Numbered from the stretch's first letter, positions 1-11,948 are shown. The stretch: 64,000 nt of DNA from Symsagittifera roscoffensis (GCF_963678635.1 NC_087062.1:33331651-33395650); one strand, 5' to 3'. Translations and numbers: made by a program. Notes: generated by a model not told the origin, from the sequence alone.

Positions 1-553
1 CCTAAACTCAGCCTATACTCAAATATTATTTCTTATGTAAGTATACTTGTATGTTAGTATCAGAAAAGATTACGTGTATCAGTGCATATATCCCCCATGG
101 ATGCAGTCGTCCTCGGTTCGGGTCGCATACTGGAAGCGAGAGTTCTTTTACCTCCCTTTCCACAAGGAAGTCTCTCAGTCGCGTCAAGGACAAGACCAAG
201 TTTTCCGGGTCACCAAGAAGCCTAAAGACTTTCGTGGTATCTGCGAAGCCGCCGGAGGCAAGGCTGCTACGCCTCCTATTCCTGACTTTTGCTTCCAGAG
301 GAATTCTGGGTTTTTATATTCTCTTCTAAAATCTACTGCTAACGCTGTCCTAAAACTCATGTCCGCTGTGATCGCTATCGCACATGTTCTATTTGTAAGT
401 ATGAAATCGCTATCTATCAATAGTATGCTACTTGAGCACTCATTTGGCAAGTTAAAATATGACTCAACTACTCTCCGTATGCCCGGTTTCTTAGGGTCCT
501 GGCCTATTTCTGCTTCTAGATCACCTGTCTCTCTTGCTATTCTTAATTTTTTT
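1..553 (-). pseudogene. Decayed 3' end of gypsy element (downstream of pol tail)
   Basis: This stretch follows the pol tail of the minus-strand gypsy element. Minus-strand frames are open only in short pieces, for example an 88-residue piece at 184-450, with no motif I recognise. It has the same relatively GC-rich character as the neighbouring pol sequence, so I take it as a continuation of the element that has lost its frame. I found no clear LTR, and the element may run past the left edge of the window. Function unknown. Confidence 0.35.
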
Positions 554-1486
554 TTAGATTTTTTCAGTGTGGGTAAGTCCTACCCCCACTCCCCAGACAA
601 AACTATCCATCGACGTCCCCGTCGATCGAATACCGGATAGTAAATCGAGGTTGGATGCAGGAATGAGTAATTGCCCTTCCTGGGAAGCCCAGGAAGGATC
701 ATCCCTTTCGGTTTTTATGTATTGCGTGCTCTCACGGTCCACATCTTGAATCGTGACACTGATCTCCTTTGGGTCTGACGTCATTTTGTTCAGCCATTCC
801 AAGACACGCAGATTCGTCAAGTCTTGTTCGTACGATTGCTGTTGCTCGTCGTTGAATTCTACCTCGTGTTTAGACCGGTCATCGATCCACTCCTCGTCGC
901 GGTCGTCGACTATGTCTATTTTTTGTGACACTGATAGTTCTTCTAGACCCACCAATTCTTCCACTATCTTCTTCAGATCTATTCTATCCACTAGGAAGTC
1001 ATCACCGTAAGTGTTGTACTTCTTCATGTGTCTTGTCCTATCACTCTGTCGTGTCTGTATCGTAAACGGAAGGTCTGATTCAAAATTCTTGGGGACCTCC
1101 ATCTGTTCGGGTTCTTGCCAGTCCTCTTCTGCGTAAAGTAAGATTCCTTCATCTGCTTCAATCACCTCATTGGGATCCACGTCCAGTGGTGGATTTGATC
1201 CTTCCTCTACGATCTCATTCCCATCATTCTTTCCCCTGGTGCCCTTCCCAATGACCTGGCAGGCAGGGTCCATCATCAGATAATCCCCTTCAACCATGTC
1301 TGCAGGTATACACCAGTCTTCCGTAGATGAGTTGCGTGGCTTAAATTTTCGTAGTGAGCGGTTCAGCTGGTACTCAGTCTGAAAAAACGTCCCTCCTGGT
1401 GCACTTCCGTGATCATGAAAGGTCCCTTCCACTTCTTTAGGAGCTTTTTTGTTTCTTTTGGTGGTATAACGTTTTGAAATACCCAT
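554..1486 (-). pseudogene. Ty3/gypsy pol C-terminal tail (post-integrase region)
   Basis: A 310-residue open frame directly downstream of the integrase C-terminal domain on the same strand. The first part is basic and in its middle reads like the end of an integrase GPF domain (GGTFFQTEYQLNRSLRKFKP). The rest is strongly acidic (runs such as VDDRDEEWIDDRS and VEFNDEQQQSYEQD) with no catalytic motif that I know. Long acidic tails after integrase occur in some animal gypsy polyproteins, so I assign it to pol rather than to a separate gene. The first 30 or so codons overlap integrase sequence in another frame, which points to a frameshift. It is the longest intact piece of this element. Role unknown; a separate late protein is possible but less likely. 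Confidence 0.6.
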
Positions 1487-2460
1487 ACGTAGTCTCCTAC
1501 CGAGTAAGTTTTTGCACCAGCTGCTTTTTTATCGATTCTGTTCCTCTGCCTTGCCTGTGCTTGCTGAGTGTTCCGTCTGCAAAAATTGTTTAGTTATTGT
1601 TGAAATTTAACCGCATTCCTTACTTAGACATGTGGTGATGTTTTCTTTCCCTCATACTCTGGGTAAAAGAAAGTCAAGGGCAAAGACTTCTCGTGTCCGG
1701 TTAACATGATGTGTGGACTAACTTCGGTGGTGGAGTGTTGCGTGCTGTCGTAAGCTTCCATCGTCTGTGGAAGGTACCTGTCTCAATCGGTCATGTACCT
1801 GAAACAATATACCTTCAACATCGACACCAGCGTCCGATTTGGCCACTCCACTCAGCCATTCTTCTGAGGATGTTATGTCGTGGAATAAGCTTGGGCATAC
1901 TGAGAGCGTCTTATTAGCTCTTTGTTAAGTTCTCCTACAAAAGCTGTTCCATTGTCCCATTGAAACGTCATCGGACAACCATGTCTCGCTATCCACGTAT
2001 TGATTAGATGATCGCACGTCTCTTCTGCTGAGGCAGTTATGCAGGGCACGGCCTCTGCATATTTCGTGAAGTGGTCTATCATGACCAAGACCTGATTGTA
2101 GCCACTGTCTGTCATACATATTTTCTGGTGGTCAATCTGCACCACCTCTTTGAATTCAGATGACTCGATCGACTGCAAAGGAAACCTCAATTTCCTAGGA
2201 TCCTTGGCCTGTTGACGTGACAGACATGCTGTTACCCACTTTTCACATGCCTTCTTCTTTCTAGGCCACTCAAAGCGCTTCAAAATCCTCTGGTAGACTT
2301 TGTCAATTCCTTATGGCCCATCTGATCGTTCGATCTGAATAAAAGTTCTATTCGTTATATCGCGTTATATTTGAACAGGACTTTGTCTTCTTCTCTTCTC
2401 TTACAAGCCACGATCCCGTCCTTGTTCAGATATAACTTTCCCTCTTTTTGCAAAAAGTAC
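1400..2460 (-). pseudogene. Ty3/gypsy integrase, frameshifted
   Basis: Integrase inserts retrotransposon cDNA into the host genome. On the minus strand the zinc-binding end is visible around 2300-2200 (VYQRILKRFEWPRKK, then W-x4-CLSRQQAKDP, where the second cysteine of the usual pair is missing). The catalytic core follows in a 136-residue open frame at 1873-2283: first Asp in VVQIDHQK, then MIDHFTKYAEAVPC, second Asp in FQWDNGTAF. After a frame change near 1870 the likely catalytic Glu lies in AEWPNRTLVSM. A C-terminal domain with VGDYVWVFQNV is readable at about 1500-1460. In-frame stops and at least two frame changes show the gene is dead. It sits between the pol linker and the acidic tail, the expected gypsy order. 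Confidence 0.8.
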
Positions 2461-3560
2461 TGTCTCAGAATAGGGTAACTGTCCTTCTCCAGGTCACCTT
2501 TGTCTGGTGTTCCATTTTCGATCTACCTTTTCAAGTTACTCGTCATGCGGTCCTTTGCGCTCTTAGCAGGTCCGAGAGTCTGTATCTCGCCTGGAGTATG
2601 TCTTCAGGACCCTCAATTGACTATTCATTTCGTTAGGGTGATGCGTGTCATCTTCCAACTTCACGCACCAGATTTCCGCCAATGGCTTTTCTCTTGTCTG
2701 AACGGTTGAAGATCAGTCCTGACTACTTCTTTCTGCAGAAACGAGCACGTCGATCTTTTCGATACCGCTATGGTTTCTAGATCATCCGCTGCGTTGTCAA
2801 AGACTGTTTCGCTGGGTACAAGGTAGCGATCACTGTTAGGGTCTTGATATACCTCTCTGTCCAGGTCTTTTGCTCGAGTCTCCACTAGTAACGTGTGGAT
2901 TGCTAGCTCTGACATTTCCGATCCCGTGCTCAAGGTCCTGTCTGAGTAGGTGTCAATTCCAGAATTCCTCGAGTTGTCATCAATGAAAGATTCTGCCACG
3001 GAGCACGTTTCTTCTTCGGGATCAGTTTTATGTGCCGGATCTTTCTTGTTCCGAATCTTGTTGATTAAATCGCCTGTTCTCTTCAACGTCCTTCTCCCCG
3101 GACAAACTTTCTTGCCCCAGGATTTGTTCAACTTCTCCACCGTTCTGATCCTGATCTTCAAAGGTAACGGTTTTCCTTTGTGTCCCTAATTTCTGTTCTT
3201 TTCGTTTGTATGATGTACTCGTCAAAATATTTTGGGGTATCGAGGATACTAGTTGCTGAACTATCGTCCTACAATCGCTTTCATTTTCCTTGTAATGACG
3301 TCTTGATGGCTTAATCATTACTTTCTCATTGACTCATGGCTGCTACCCATTCGGGATCAGCTCTAGTCACTTTTCTCTCCAATAGTCCACCCAGCATCCG
3401 CATCACTTGCGGTGTGACCTGTACCGTTTTATCCAGCAACGAGAGGCTGTTATTATTCATACGAGAGAGTTCTTATTGGACCAGGTTCGAACGTAGCAAC
3501 AGATGCAAAGGCACCGGGTCCTTCTTTGATAAGATCTTTATTTCTTTATAATTGGCAAAC
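2461..3560 (-). pseudogene. Gypsy pol linker between RT and integrase; RNase H apparently missing
   Basis: On the minus strand the RT thumb region reads MSFLGFANYKEIK near 3575-3540 and then breaks into unrelated sequence. The RNase H domain expected next is not visible, whereas the sister copy at 50.82-51.46 kb has one. What remains is low-complexity, charged coding-like sequence: a 166-residue frame at 2661-3161 with many Asp, Glu, Lys and Ser, and an overlapping 96-residue frame at 3028-3318. Near 2450-2400 a segment GKLYLNKDGIVACKRRE leads into the integrase zinc region. I read this as a pol spacer with an internal deletion. No enzymatic motif is visible. Confidence 0.5.
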
Positions 3561-4190
3561 CCCAGGAAGCTCATGAGTTGTGTGTCCGTTCTGGGGGCCT
3601 TCCATGTCCCACCATTCTTCCCAGGTACTTGATTGAATCTGTAAGGATTTCACATTTCGATGGTTTACATTTCAAGCCTGCTCTTTTCATGCAACCAACG
3701 ACCTCATCGAGTGGATCAATGTGGTCTGCCAAGGTGGGTGTTGCTATGACCATGTTATCCACGTAACACATCACAAGATTCCCGTACTTCTTCGTTACTC
3801 TAGGCTTTGAAAGGTCGCCGTGGCGTTGCACAAGCCAAAGGGCATCCTCTTCCACTGGTACAACGCCCAATTCACATGCAAATCCGGTCTTTCCTCTGTC
3901 CTTCTTCCCCAGATGGACCTGCCAGAAGGCACAACCCAAGTCCAGCGTCGCCAAGTTTCGAGAGGCTCTCGTCTATTCGCGGTATCGGGTACGCATTTTT
4001 TATTGTCACTGCCTTCAAGTAACGAAAATCGCAACAAAACATAAGCTGCCCCCTTTCTTTTTGGCCATGACAACCCCACAAGCCCAAGGCGACTTCGAGG
4101 GTTGTATCATCTCATATTCGAGTAACTTTTCTATTTCCGCTCGGCACGCTTCCAATTTACGAGGCGTCATTCGTCTTGCGCCTTCCCTAT
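3560..4190 (-). pseudogene. Ty3/gypsy reverse transcriptase, frameshifted
   Basis: Reverse transcriptase copies the element RNA into cDNA. On the minus strand from about 4165 the finger region reads MTPRKLEACRAEIEKLLEYE, followed by MIQPSKSPWACGVVMAKKKG. A frame change near 4055 leads to LMFCCDFRYLKAVTIKNAYP, another near 3950 to the palm (LDLGCAFWQVHLGKKDRGKTGFACE), then a further change before KKYGNLVMCYVDN. The catalytic box is YVDN, not the canonical YxDD, so one metal-binding Asp is lost. The thumb motif LKCKPSKCEIL and YLGRMVGHG follow. Three or more frameshifts and the YVDN box make it non-functional. It is homologous to the plus-strand copy at 29.45-30.09 kb. Confidence 0.85.
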
Positions 4191-4665
4191 GAGGAATGGC
4201 GCCCTCCTCTTATTATACTTCGTGTTCGACGAAGTTCCAACAACCGATACCCCCCTTATGTTTTGAAAATACATCCGCGTTCCGATTTAAAACCGCCCTC
4301 AATGATTCAAAATCTCCCTCACCTATTTTTTCTCTCAAGTGTTCTAACTCCGGCAAAACCGTTTTTCGTCATTAATCTTTGTCGGCATGATTGGGGTAGT
4401 TTTTCACGTTATATATCTTCAAGTTTTGTGTCTCCTCATAATCGGTATTCATCGGCTAAGCGTAACCAAGTTTCTTTCCACGCTGCATCGAAACCGTGGT
4501 GTCCAGAGTGTTAAATAACACACTGGCACACAATCCATTTCGTGTTACTGAAAAGCTCCGGCCTAAAATCACCGAGCTTTGGCTATTTGGGTTGGGTGCC
4601 CGACAACCCTGTTTACTATCACTTAACGAGTTTAAGTTTCTCATCATAAAAGTTGCTACTACAGC
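4191..4665 (-). pseudogene. Gypsy protease-RT connecting region
   Basis: This is the roughly 470-base stretch between the aspartic protease frame and the RT finger region. Only a 63-residue minus-strand frame at 4456-4647 stays open, with no known motif. In gypsy polyproteins this position is a variable linker, and I infer the same here. No independent gene is seen. Confidence 0.4.
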
Positions 4666-5220
4666 TTATCCCGGCTGTAGTTTCACTTTTCTATCTAAAA
4701 AAATTTGCACTTTGTTTTCATCTGTTAAAATTCTTTTAATTGGTCTCTTAACATACTTCCGGTACCGGTTTCTAATCCTTATTAGGCCGTTGTTCAAGTC
4801 AATCATCACATCGAAATTCCTGACAAAGTCACGGCCCAATATGAATTGGTCTGAGTCGTCCAGGTTTTCTATTTTCAGGAAGCTCATCCACAGGTCCCAT
4901 CCTCCCGTGTGAAGGACCGTTATCGGTGTTCTTCCGGTCACGTGGATTGCTCCACGGTTGGCTACAGCCAATCTGAGGTCTATCGGAATTGATTCTTCCC
5001 TCGTGAAGCCCATTAATTCCCAAGTCTTTACTGGGATCACGCTAACCACCGCACCTGTGTCTAGAAGTCCTGTCACTCCAATTTTCTCCCCATTAGTGTA
5101 AAGCAAATTTGCAGTCACATCTGCTTCGTATACTATGTGTACTGCATCTTGCTCCATCATGGCATCATGGCCGATTCTACAAATCTTAAGTTCTTCCTGA
5201 CCCAAACAGATCTGCCCCAT
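4666..5220 (-). pseudogene. Ty3/gypsy aspartic protease domain
   Basis: Retropepsin-like protease that would cut the gag-pol polyprotein. The 184-residue minus-strand frame is intact over the whole domain. It contains the active-site loop GLLDTGAVVSVIP (residues about 51-63, catalytic Asp in DTGA), a middle beta region with a VTGRTPI strand, and the flap-distal ILGRDFVRNFDV motif near residues 128-139, which is the conserved ILG(R/S)DF of this family. It then runs on into a basic linker toward RT. The first residue is uncertain because the gag side is frameshifted, so the domain is best seen as a piece of the polyprotein. A sister copy of the ILGRNFIRNFDV segment is at 29.18-29.22 kb on the plus strand. 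Confidence 0.8.
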
Positions 5221-5629
5221 TTGGTCACTTTCTGTTGTGACTTAGGTCCTAGTATAGATACTGATTCCGTCAACGTTCAACATCACCTGATACGGCCCAT
5301 AGACTTCCACGTAGTGCCCAGGGTTCACTCAGGTTCCTGATAACCTGATGTCCCGCAACTGAAATTATTCACTGTATTCTGCTTCCTTGTGGAACCATGC
5401 CGAGCTTCTGCCCGGAGATCACCTTTAGTTTCATGCTCAAACAACTTGGTGCTTTCGTTTCTTCAACCTCCGATGACTCGAAGACGTTTAGCCTTTCCTG
5501 ATTTTTCTCATTCTCTAGTTCGAGCTTCACCTTTTGTTCGATCTACTTCGTCACCAATTCCTAATGGACTCTGTATAAGGCATCTCTTGCCGCTGCCTTA
5601 TAGTCGATTTTGAAATTGTCTGCCGAGGT

Positions 5630-6828
5630 TATTTTTCCGGTTCTTGTATCTCTTCCGTTACTGCCTGCATCTTGTTTGTTGCCAGCTCTTGCGGTTTCTA
5701 CTTTCTGCGTGCCTCCGCTTCACTCAATAGGCGCGCCTTGCTGGCTTTCACACCCGATAAAGCTTCCTCATGCCTTGGATGCTTGATGTCTGCCACAGCA
5801 TTCCAAAATTGTGGTCAATCCAATTTAAATTGACCTTCCAAATTACAAAAGAAACACCTTGGGTCGTATTTCGCAATTACTCCCCTTATGACATCTTCAT
5901 CCTCGTGGCTAAGGCCTATCGCTTTCATGCCCTGTTTGTAGGTTGGGCATGCTGACACATGATGGTTCGTCGAACTGCAATTTGCAAAATTGCTTTTGTC
6001 CATGTCGTCCCTTGGTTTATACCAATTTTTACCGTGGTTTGCTGGTCCATCGTTAAAATTGCCATAAATGTTTTTGTAATAGCCAGATTTCGACGGAGTC
6101 TTTAGAAAAAGATATTCCTTTGAATTGAGTCTCAACTCCTCTGGTGTTGGCGCATTGGTTGAAAGTGGCGTGTAATGTGTCGCTAACATCGTTCGAAGCT
6201 CGTGATTCTTCACACCGTCGATAAATTTTGAGGCTACTGCTAGGTTCATTCTTCTGTTTGACTCATCTGGTTGACTACACCTTCTAAGCATCTCCAAATC
6301 ATCTAAAAATTTGTCTATCGTCTCGTCTTCACGTTGCCTCCGTTTCTCGAAGCGCATCATCGCTTGGTGTCCTTGCACCCCTGAGCCAAAACGATTGAAC
6401 AAGATTTCAAAGATTTTCTCAGCAGCGTCCCGCTGGTTTTGCTTTTCGACCAGCACGCAGTTTAGGGCTGTCCCTTCCAGGTTAGTGGTGAGCGCACTGC
6501 ATTCTTGTCTTTCTGTCAAGTCCTCATATTCAAATTGCAGTTTCATTACCTCTATTCAGATATCAATACAGCCATCAGATTCGTCTTTATAGCATTTTGG
6601 TTTCTTAAAGACCCTTCTAGACTTTTCACTACGTTCACTGGTTCTAGATAATCTCGTAAGGAACGTTTCCAAGGACCTGTTCAGAGGTTGAAAGGCTGTG
6701 GCCATTGATGTTGCTTCCCGTGAATGCCCCACTTGTGCGTCATTGCCCTCTGATATAGGCTTTGGGTTTTCCCTCCCGTTCAAATCGCTTGAATGGCTTC
6801 TTCCTTGATACGCATGACCCCAGTTCAC
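5630..6828 (-). pseudogene. Ty3/gypsy gag capsid and nucleocapsid region, broken
   Basis: Gag forms the particle and binds element RNA. A 243-residue minus-strand frame at 5815-6546 has a capsid-like helical region (LTTNLEGTALNC, MMRFEKRRQREDETIDKFLD, FIDGVKNHELRTMLATHY). Near its end are two decayed zinc-knuckle candidates: NCSSTNHHVSAC, where the first Cys of a CCHC box seems replaced, and CFFC followed about ten residues later by a stop where the last Cys is expected. Upstream, at 6556-6828, a 90-residue frame ends with YKDESDGCIDI just before a stop, and the matching plus-strand gag at 26.57 kb reads DGSEGCIDNWVEF without a stop. The two pieces are therefore one gene. Downstream the frame runs on to about 5630 before fading. 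Gag of a dead element, moderately confident. Confidence 0.75.
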
Positions 6829-6976
6829 GGAATCAAGTCTCTTTCGGCAAGCTTTCTCTCTCGACGTGGACTGCCCTCTCTAGTTCACTCATTTTTAAGG
6901 ACATCTGTTCATTTTGTTCTCCTATGATGTCCACTATGTTGGTCAAGGCTTCATCGATTGATGCTACGTTGTCCAC

Positions 6977-7624
6977 TTATGGCGTCACAAGTGGTGGGGT
7001 CACTCTATCGGTTCTAGGCAGCTTGGTGCTGGTCGATACTTGAGTCTTACTTATCTGCCTCGACATCTCTTCATAATCCGCCTCTGGATCCGCTGGTGGG
7101 TTACATGGCCCTGTGCTTCTGTTCTTCCCAGGTTGCACTTCTGAATTCGTCATGATCACAAAATCTCCTGATTGGTTTGATACATTTGTGGTCCTACTTT
7201 TTGCCCTGACCACGACAAATCGGTCAGTAGAGCCATTCTCTCTATTAGTGTATGTATCATTCTCCTGAGTCGAACTATTGAGGCTTATTTGAGATTCGAA
7301 GTCATCTTGTTCATCATTGTCCTCCTCCTTTTCCTGGGTTTCTGCTTCATCGCCTGTACCCGTTCCCATGATAAATGGAAAGAAATTTCCCAAAGTGTTC
7401 TTCACTATTTCTGAAAATGAGGAGGACGGTGCCGATTTCTCCGTTACCCCATGCATCATATTGTTGTCAGTGGGTGATCTTGTAGTCGCCACGTTTTCAG
7501 TGATGATGTCGGACAGTTCCGACATCTCTTCTCGGTCTAGTGTCCCGGTGGAAGTGATAAAATCTTGACCTTGTGAGGACTTTTGACTCCTGGTTTCAAC
7601 CATTCCGCCTGAAACTTTCTTCAC
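6977..7624 (-). pseudogene. Gypsy gag N-terminal leader (acidic, low complexity)
   Basis: A 215-residue minus-strand frame at the 5' end of the element. It is rich in Ser, Thr, Glu and Asp (for example EKEEDNDEQDDFESQ) with no fold-defining motif, as expected for a gag matrix-like leader. It begins MKKVSGGMVETRSQ; the second Met at residue 8 is an alternative start. The frame is lost between 6977 and the capsid frame at 6828. It lies on the same strand in the expected position before the capsid region. That it is gag is inferred from position only. Confidence 0.55.
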
Positions 7625-8439
7625 TTAGTCGGTCCGGGTCCGTGCGATCCTTTCCACAAAAGGGTCATTGATTTGTGCCTTTCTTTGTTTCTCTGATATG
7701 AATTTCCTAGAGCTATCACTTAGTTTAGATAACCTTACCTTGTTAGACTCATTTTTGATTTATCAAGTCTTACTGCCTATAAATTCAATTTGATTGCTAA
7801 TGTTCTTATTGTTTGACTAGCTATAACAATTACACAACACATTACATTCCAAAAAATTCACTTAAATAGTGACCACGAATCCTTGTATGTTATAACAGTA
7901 CAGCGTGTATACAATTTATTCACAATTATCGATTAATGGTTGTAAAAACATGAAGCTAGCACAGTCTGATGATATCAATATATTTAAAAGATAAAAAAAA
8001 TTTCAAAGAAAAGTTTATGTGTTTTGTACTTAAGTCAGTCGCGATACAGTAGTCGAACTTGTTTCTAAGGAAAGACCTTTCCCTGTTCAGTGCCGCAGTA
8101 AACAGACAAAACTTGAAGGCAGTATTTTTCTCAAGTGGGCGTCTATTGCACCCACCGAAACCTGTGTTACCTATCGGCTTTCGGATTGCCCGAGCTAGAC
8201 CTACTAAAATCCTGAAGGCAATCACTTTTCCAAAAAATAATCTGGATTTTAATCCACACAAATCAGTGTCAGACTCTTATTCAATTTAGACTTAGTGTCG
8301 CGAATATCCGGGTTAGACCTGTTTTGTTTTACTATTGTCTTTTTAAAAGGCTAGTTACCAGTGCACTTACTGGTTTCTAGCCTGACACCTAATAATCTAA
8401 TACCTTTCACTATTTACTTTTCTTTTGTCTACTTAAGTA
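7625..8439. other. Non-coding flank upstream of the minus-strand gypsy
   Basis: AT-rich sequence on the 5' side of the gypsy gag leader. It is where a 5' LTR and primer binding site would lie, but I could not find a terminal repeat pair or a convincing tRNA-complementary site. A 101-residue minus-strand frame at 7956-8261 has no recognisable features and is probably chance. Confidence 0.4.
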
Positions 8440-9010
8440 TTGACAAAATCGCACCCTTCAGAATTGGCAAAATCAGGACCCTTCCGGATTGGCAAAAATT
8501 AGGACCCTTCGGGATTGGCAAAGTCAGGACCTTTCCGGATTGGCAAAAGTAGGACCCTTCCGGATTGGCAAAATTAGGACCCCTCCGGATTGGCAAAACT
8601 AAGACAGACCTTTCCGGATTGGCAAAATTAGGACCCCTCCGGATTGGCAAAATTGGAACCCTTCCGGATTGGTTAAAATGGGACCCTTCCGGATTAGCAA
8701 TACTTGGACCTCTCCGGATTGGTTAAAATGGGACCTTTCCAGATTGGTGAAAATAGGACCCTTCCGAATTGGTCATAATGGGACCCTACAGGATTGGTGA
8801 AAATGGGACCCTTCCAGATTGGTAAAAAATAGGACCCTTCCGGATTGGTGAAAATGGGACCCATTCGGATTGGTAAAAATAGGACCCTTCCGGATTGGTG
8901 AAAAAAGGACCTTTCCGGATTGGTGAAAATGCGACCCTTCCCGATTGGTAAAAATAGGACCCTATCGGATTGGTAAAAAAAGGACCCTTCCGGATTGGGA
9001 CTCCTCCGGC
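8440..9010. repeat. 25-bp tandem repeat (CCGGA-centred), about 22 units
   Basis: Direct repeats of period about 25 bp with core GGACCCTTCCGGATTGG followed by a variable A-rich stretch of 7-9 bases. Early units carry GGCAAAAnTA after the core and later units carry GGTnAAAATn, so two sub-families lie side by side. The period is not a multiple of three, yet minus-strand frames stay open across it (for example 8429-8650 and 8786-9052), which reflects base composition rather than a gene. Single copies of the core recur outside the array. Confidence 0.9.
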
Positions 9011-9823
9011 TTGCAAAAAAAGCTTTTCCAGGACTTTAAAAATTTCACCCAAGACCCTTCCCGATACGGTCTCCGAGTCTTTTATGCTATATGAATTAAC
9101 TAGGAAGGGTGTATTCCGGCCTTAGACCCTTCCGGATTTAAGCTGAGCTGCTTATTTGACAATTCTCCTCAACTGTAAAGGGTCTTATAACTAGCTTAGT
9201 CTTGACTTGACTATCATTTTCTGGGTTCCTTAGCCCTCCGTTTTTGTCTAGAACAGCGTAAAATTGCCTTATTCAACCGCTACTACTCTTTGGTAGGGGT
9301 AAAAAAGCTTTCCAAAAAAAAATTTACAAAACGTGAAGAGTCTAACTTCACAAAATGGTAACTTCGCTAAAAACAGTCTTCAAATTTTTGTATTCTTACT
9401 TTTTCGGATAATTGAAGGCTTTATGAGTAAGCTCACCTAATTTTTGATCTAATAGTACTAAGATCAAATGGATCTGTCCAGTAGTTCTAAAGTTATTAAC
9501 CAAAACGTCTTTTTTTTAAAGTTCAAAATTTTTCTCTCTTATAAATTCCGCCTGACTTTTTTCACAATTTGATCTCTTTGACCTAAAAATGATTAATCCG
9601 AGCTTAGAAGGCCTATACTCTATTAGTTCAATGTAAAAGACCCGATCTAAAAAGTTCCAGCTGGAAAAAATTGCCAAAAACAATGCTACTCGGACCCTTC
9701 CGGATTGAAGAATCCACTAAATCAAACACGTTGAGTTCGATTTCACTGTAACCCGGAAGGTTTTTGGCAAACGGGTTTTGAAACCCGTCGATTAACTAGT
9801 GAACGTTGTCCGAACAACAATTT
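9011..9823. other. Intergenic AT-rich spacer with single CCGGATT cores
   Basis: No coding frame of interest. Isolated copies of the ACCCTTCCGGATT core from the neighbouring 25-bp array are seen near 9125 and 9690, suggesting that this stretch and the array share ancestry. It ends at the left breakpoint of the large tandem duplication. Confidence 0.5.
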
Positions 9824-11948
9824 TTATTGTCCTATCGCAAAAATTTCAAAATTTTTTCTTACTTTGTATCGTTTCGTTTTTTCAAAAATCAAAAAAATTC
9901 GGATTTCGGTACCCAATTAGTTCCAACCCCTTCTGATTTAAAGTCAACCGGTTCCACTAATTAAACTAGTTCAGATACGATGTAACTCACTAAATTAGCG
10001 CTTTTTTCCGTTTCAAAAAATATCGATATCTCAAAAATTGCGATTTGTGGGGGTATCAAAATATCGCTATTTTGCCCCTAACAACCAGTCTGCTTACTGT
10101 GTTCGTCAATGAAAAACGGTATAGGAGTATTAATATAGGCTGTATAAACAGTAATACTAGTAATATTATACCCCTCCGGGTTTGTTCAATATCCGAATTA
10201 AGCTGCTTAACTCGGAAGTTCGCAACTCGGTGGAGGGTCACTTCAGTGCAGTCACTGTCGAGCCCCCCACAGATTTATATCTAAAAGCGATACAAAACTT
10301 GTTGACGATACCCGCAACAGTCAATTGATGTTGACCTTGAGCCCCTTCTTTTTGCTCCTTGCACTGCTTGCCTGATCAGTCTTCTGCTCTAATCCCGAGA
10401 CCCTTCCGGATTGAGCGCAAATTAGCATTAATGTGCTTAAATACTCAAATAACCCTACAGTACAAGCACAAGAAACGGGCCACAATTGTGATCGTAATGA
10501 TCCTGACTGATATAAATGCCCGTAACAACAATATATCTAACAGCAACAAACGGGAGGGTCGGATCACATCTCGTCTCGGGGGATGATTTCTACTGTTTTT
10601 GATATATTTATTTTTTTAATGTTTTTGGTTTTTTCGGTTAATTTTTATGTTTTTTTTAGGTACTATACTATATTTTGTTTGGTTTCTTGTATATCTTTGA
10701 GTGTTTTTGGTCACAAGCCTTTCAGGGAACGACGGGATGGCCAATCCCCCCACCCTTCCTGGTACGTGAATTTTCGGTCTTAACTAGGTTAAAAAGCTAT
10801 TTTCGGGAATCCGGAAGGCTTCCGCGTTCCGAATTACCATTCCGCCCCGGTGGTTAGGGCTTTTTTTTGAGCATCCGCTCGACGTGGAGTTCTCGTTAAC
10901 TGTTTTGCCGGTCATGATGTTAAAAAAGAATAACACCCAGGAGCGCCATAAAAACATATATGTAACATTCGCCCGGAAGTACATAATAACGGAAGCTAAA
11001 GCTAGGTTCTAAAATGACTGGCTAACGTCTAAACACAGCTCTACATGCTTTCCACCGTCTCTGCCGAAGCCAGTTCTTTTGGTGGTCTTTCTAATGTCGG
11101 GTAGACAAAAACGTTACTGTTTCCGGCTTCGATCAGAACGCTCTAGTTAACTTAACTACATGCAGAAATAGTGAGCTCATGGCTGGGTCTCAGTATCCCC
11201 AGACGACGAGGTCACTCCCAAAAACAGGGCTACTACATATATATCTTATTACGATTGTTTTTGTTCAGTAGATAAAAATCATTATCTCCATCAAAGATGG
11301 ATCAACCCTTTACCTTAACTCCTAGCTTCTCATAATCCGAAAACAAATTTGGATGTTATTAATTCAATCAGGACATGACCAAAACTAAAAGTTCATAAAA
11401 TAGAGAGTTACAGTTTTCTCCGGAGACCCCTCCGGATTCTGGAATCCGGGCAAATAACACTCTTATTTCTTCCCGGAAGGCTGGACACGTCGTCCCAATA
11501 CCCTTCCTGGTTCTCGGGATTCGTGTTGTAACGATTGTAGCGGCACAATCGTCACAACTCGGAATGATCTGATAGTCGTTTTCTATTCCAATCTCGATCT
11601 GTCTCAACTTCAACGTGGCAACGTGTCTTGCTTTTCAGAAGAAATTTTGAAAATTAACAAGTCAATCCAAATTAACCATTCCGTGTTCGTCAAAATGAAC
11701 AGTTCACACCGTTAATGTGCTAAAACCGTCAATTTTCCCGCTCAGCTGTCACCATAAAAATTCGAATTCGATTTTGCATTTTGGTACATTCTGGTCGAAT
11801 GTCACACATTTTCCTTAACTTCATATGTGACATGAGTGATCGACTAATTCATAGTGTTTTTGAGGCGTTCCCAGGTGTTTTACGATATCATGACTACCGG
11901 AGCAAACTGACATGGCGCAGCTACATGCCTATTTTAGAGTACCATTGG

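Noticed and set aside
47-640. 197-residue plus-strand frame at the left edge
   Set aside because: Antisense to the decayed gypsy pol tail on the minus strand; no motifs.
7956-8261. 101-residue minus-strand frame near the gypsy 5' end
   Set aside because: Low-complexity end, no motif, and not in phase with gag; probably chance.
8440-9010. Regularly spaced repeats considered as a CRISPR array
   Set aside because: Units are contiguous with a spacer of only 7-9 A-rich bases that are themselves similar; there are no cas genes and the genome is animal-like.
11368-11613. 81-residue minus-strand frame conserved in both duplication copies (also 18300-18545)
   Set aside because: Conservation is explained by a recent duplication (nearly all bases are identical, coding or not). 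No motif and no codon-position bias that I could see.
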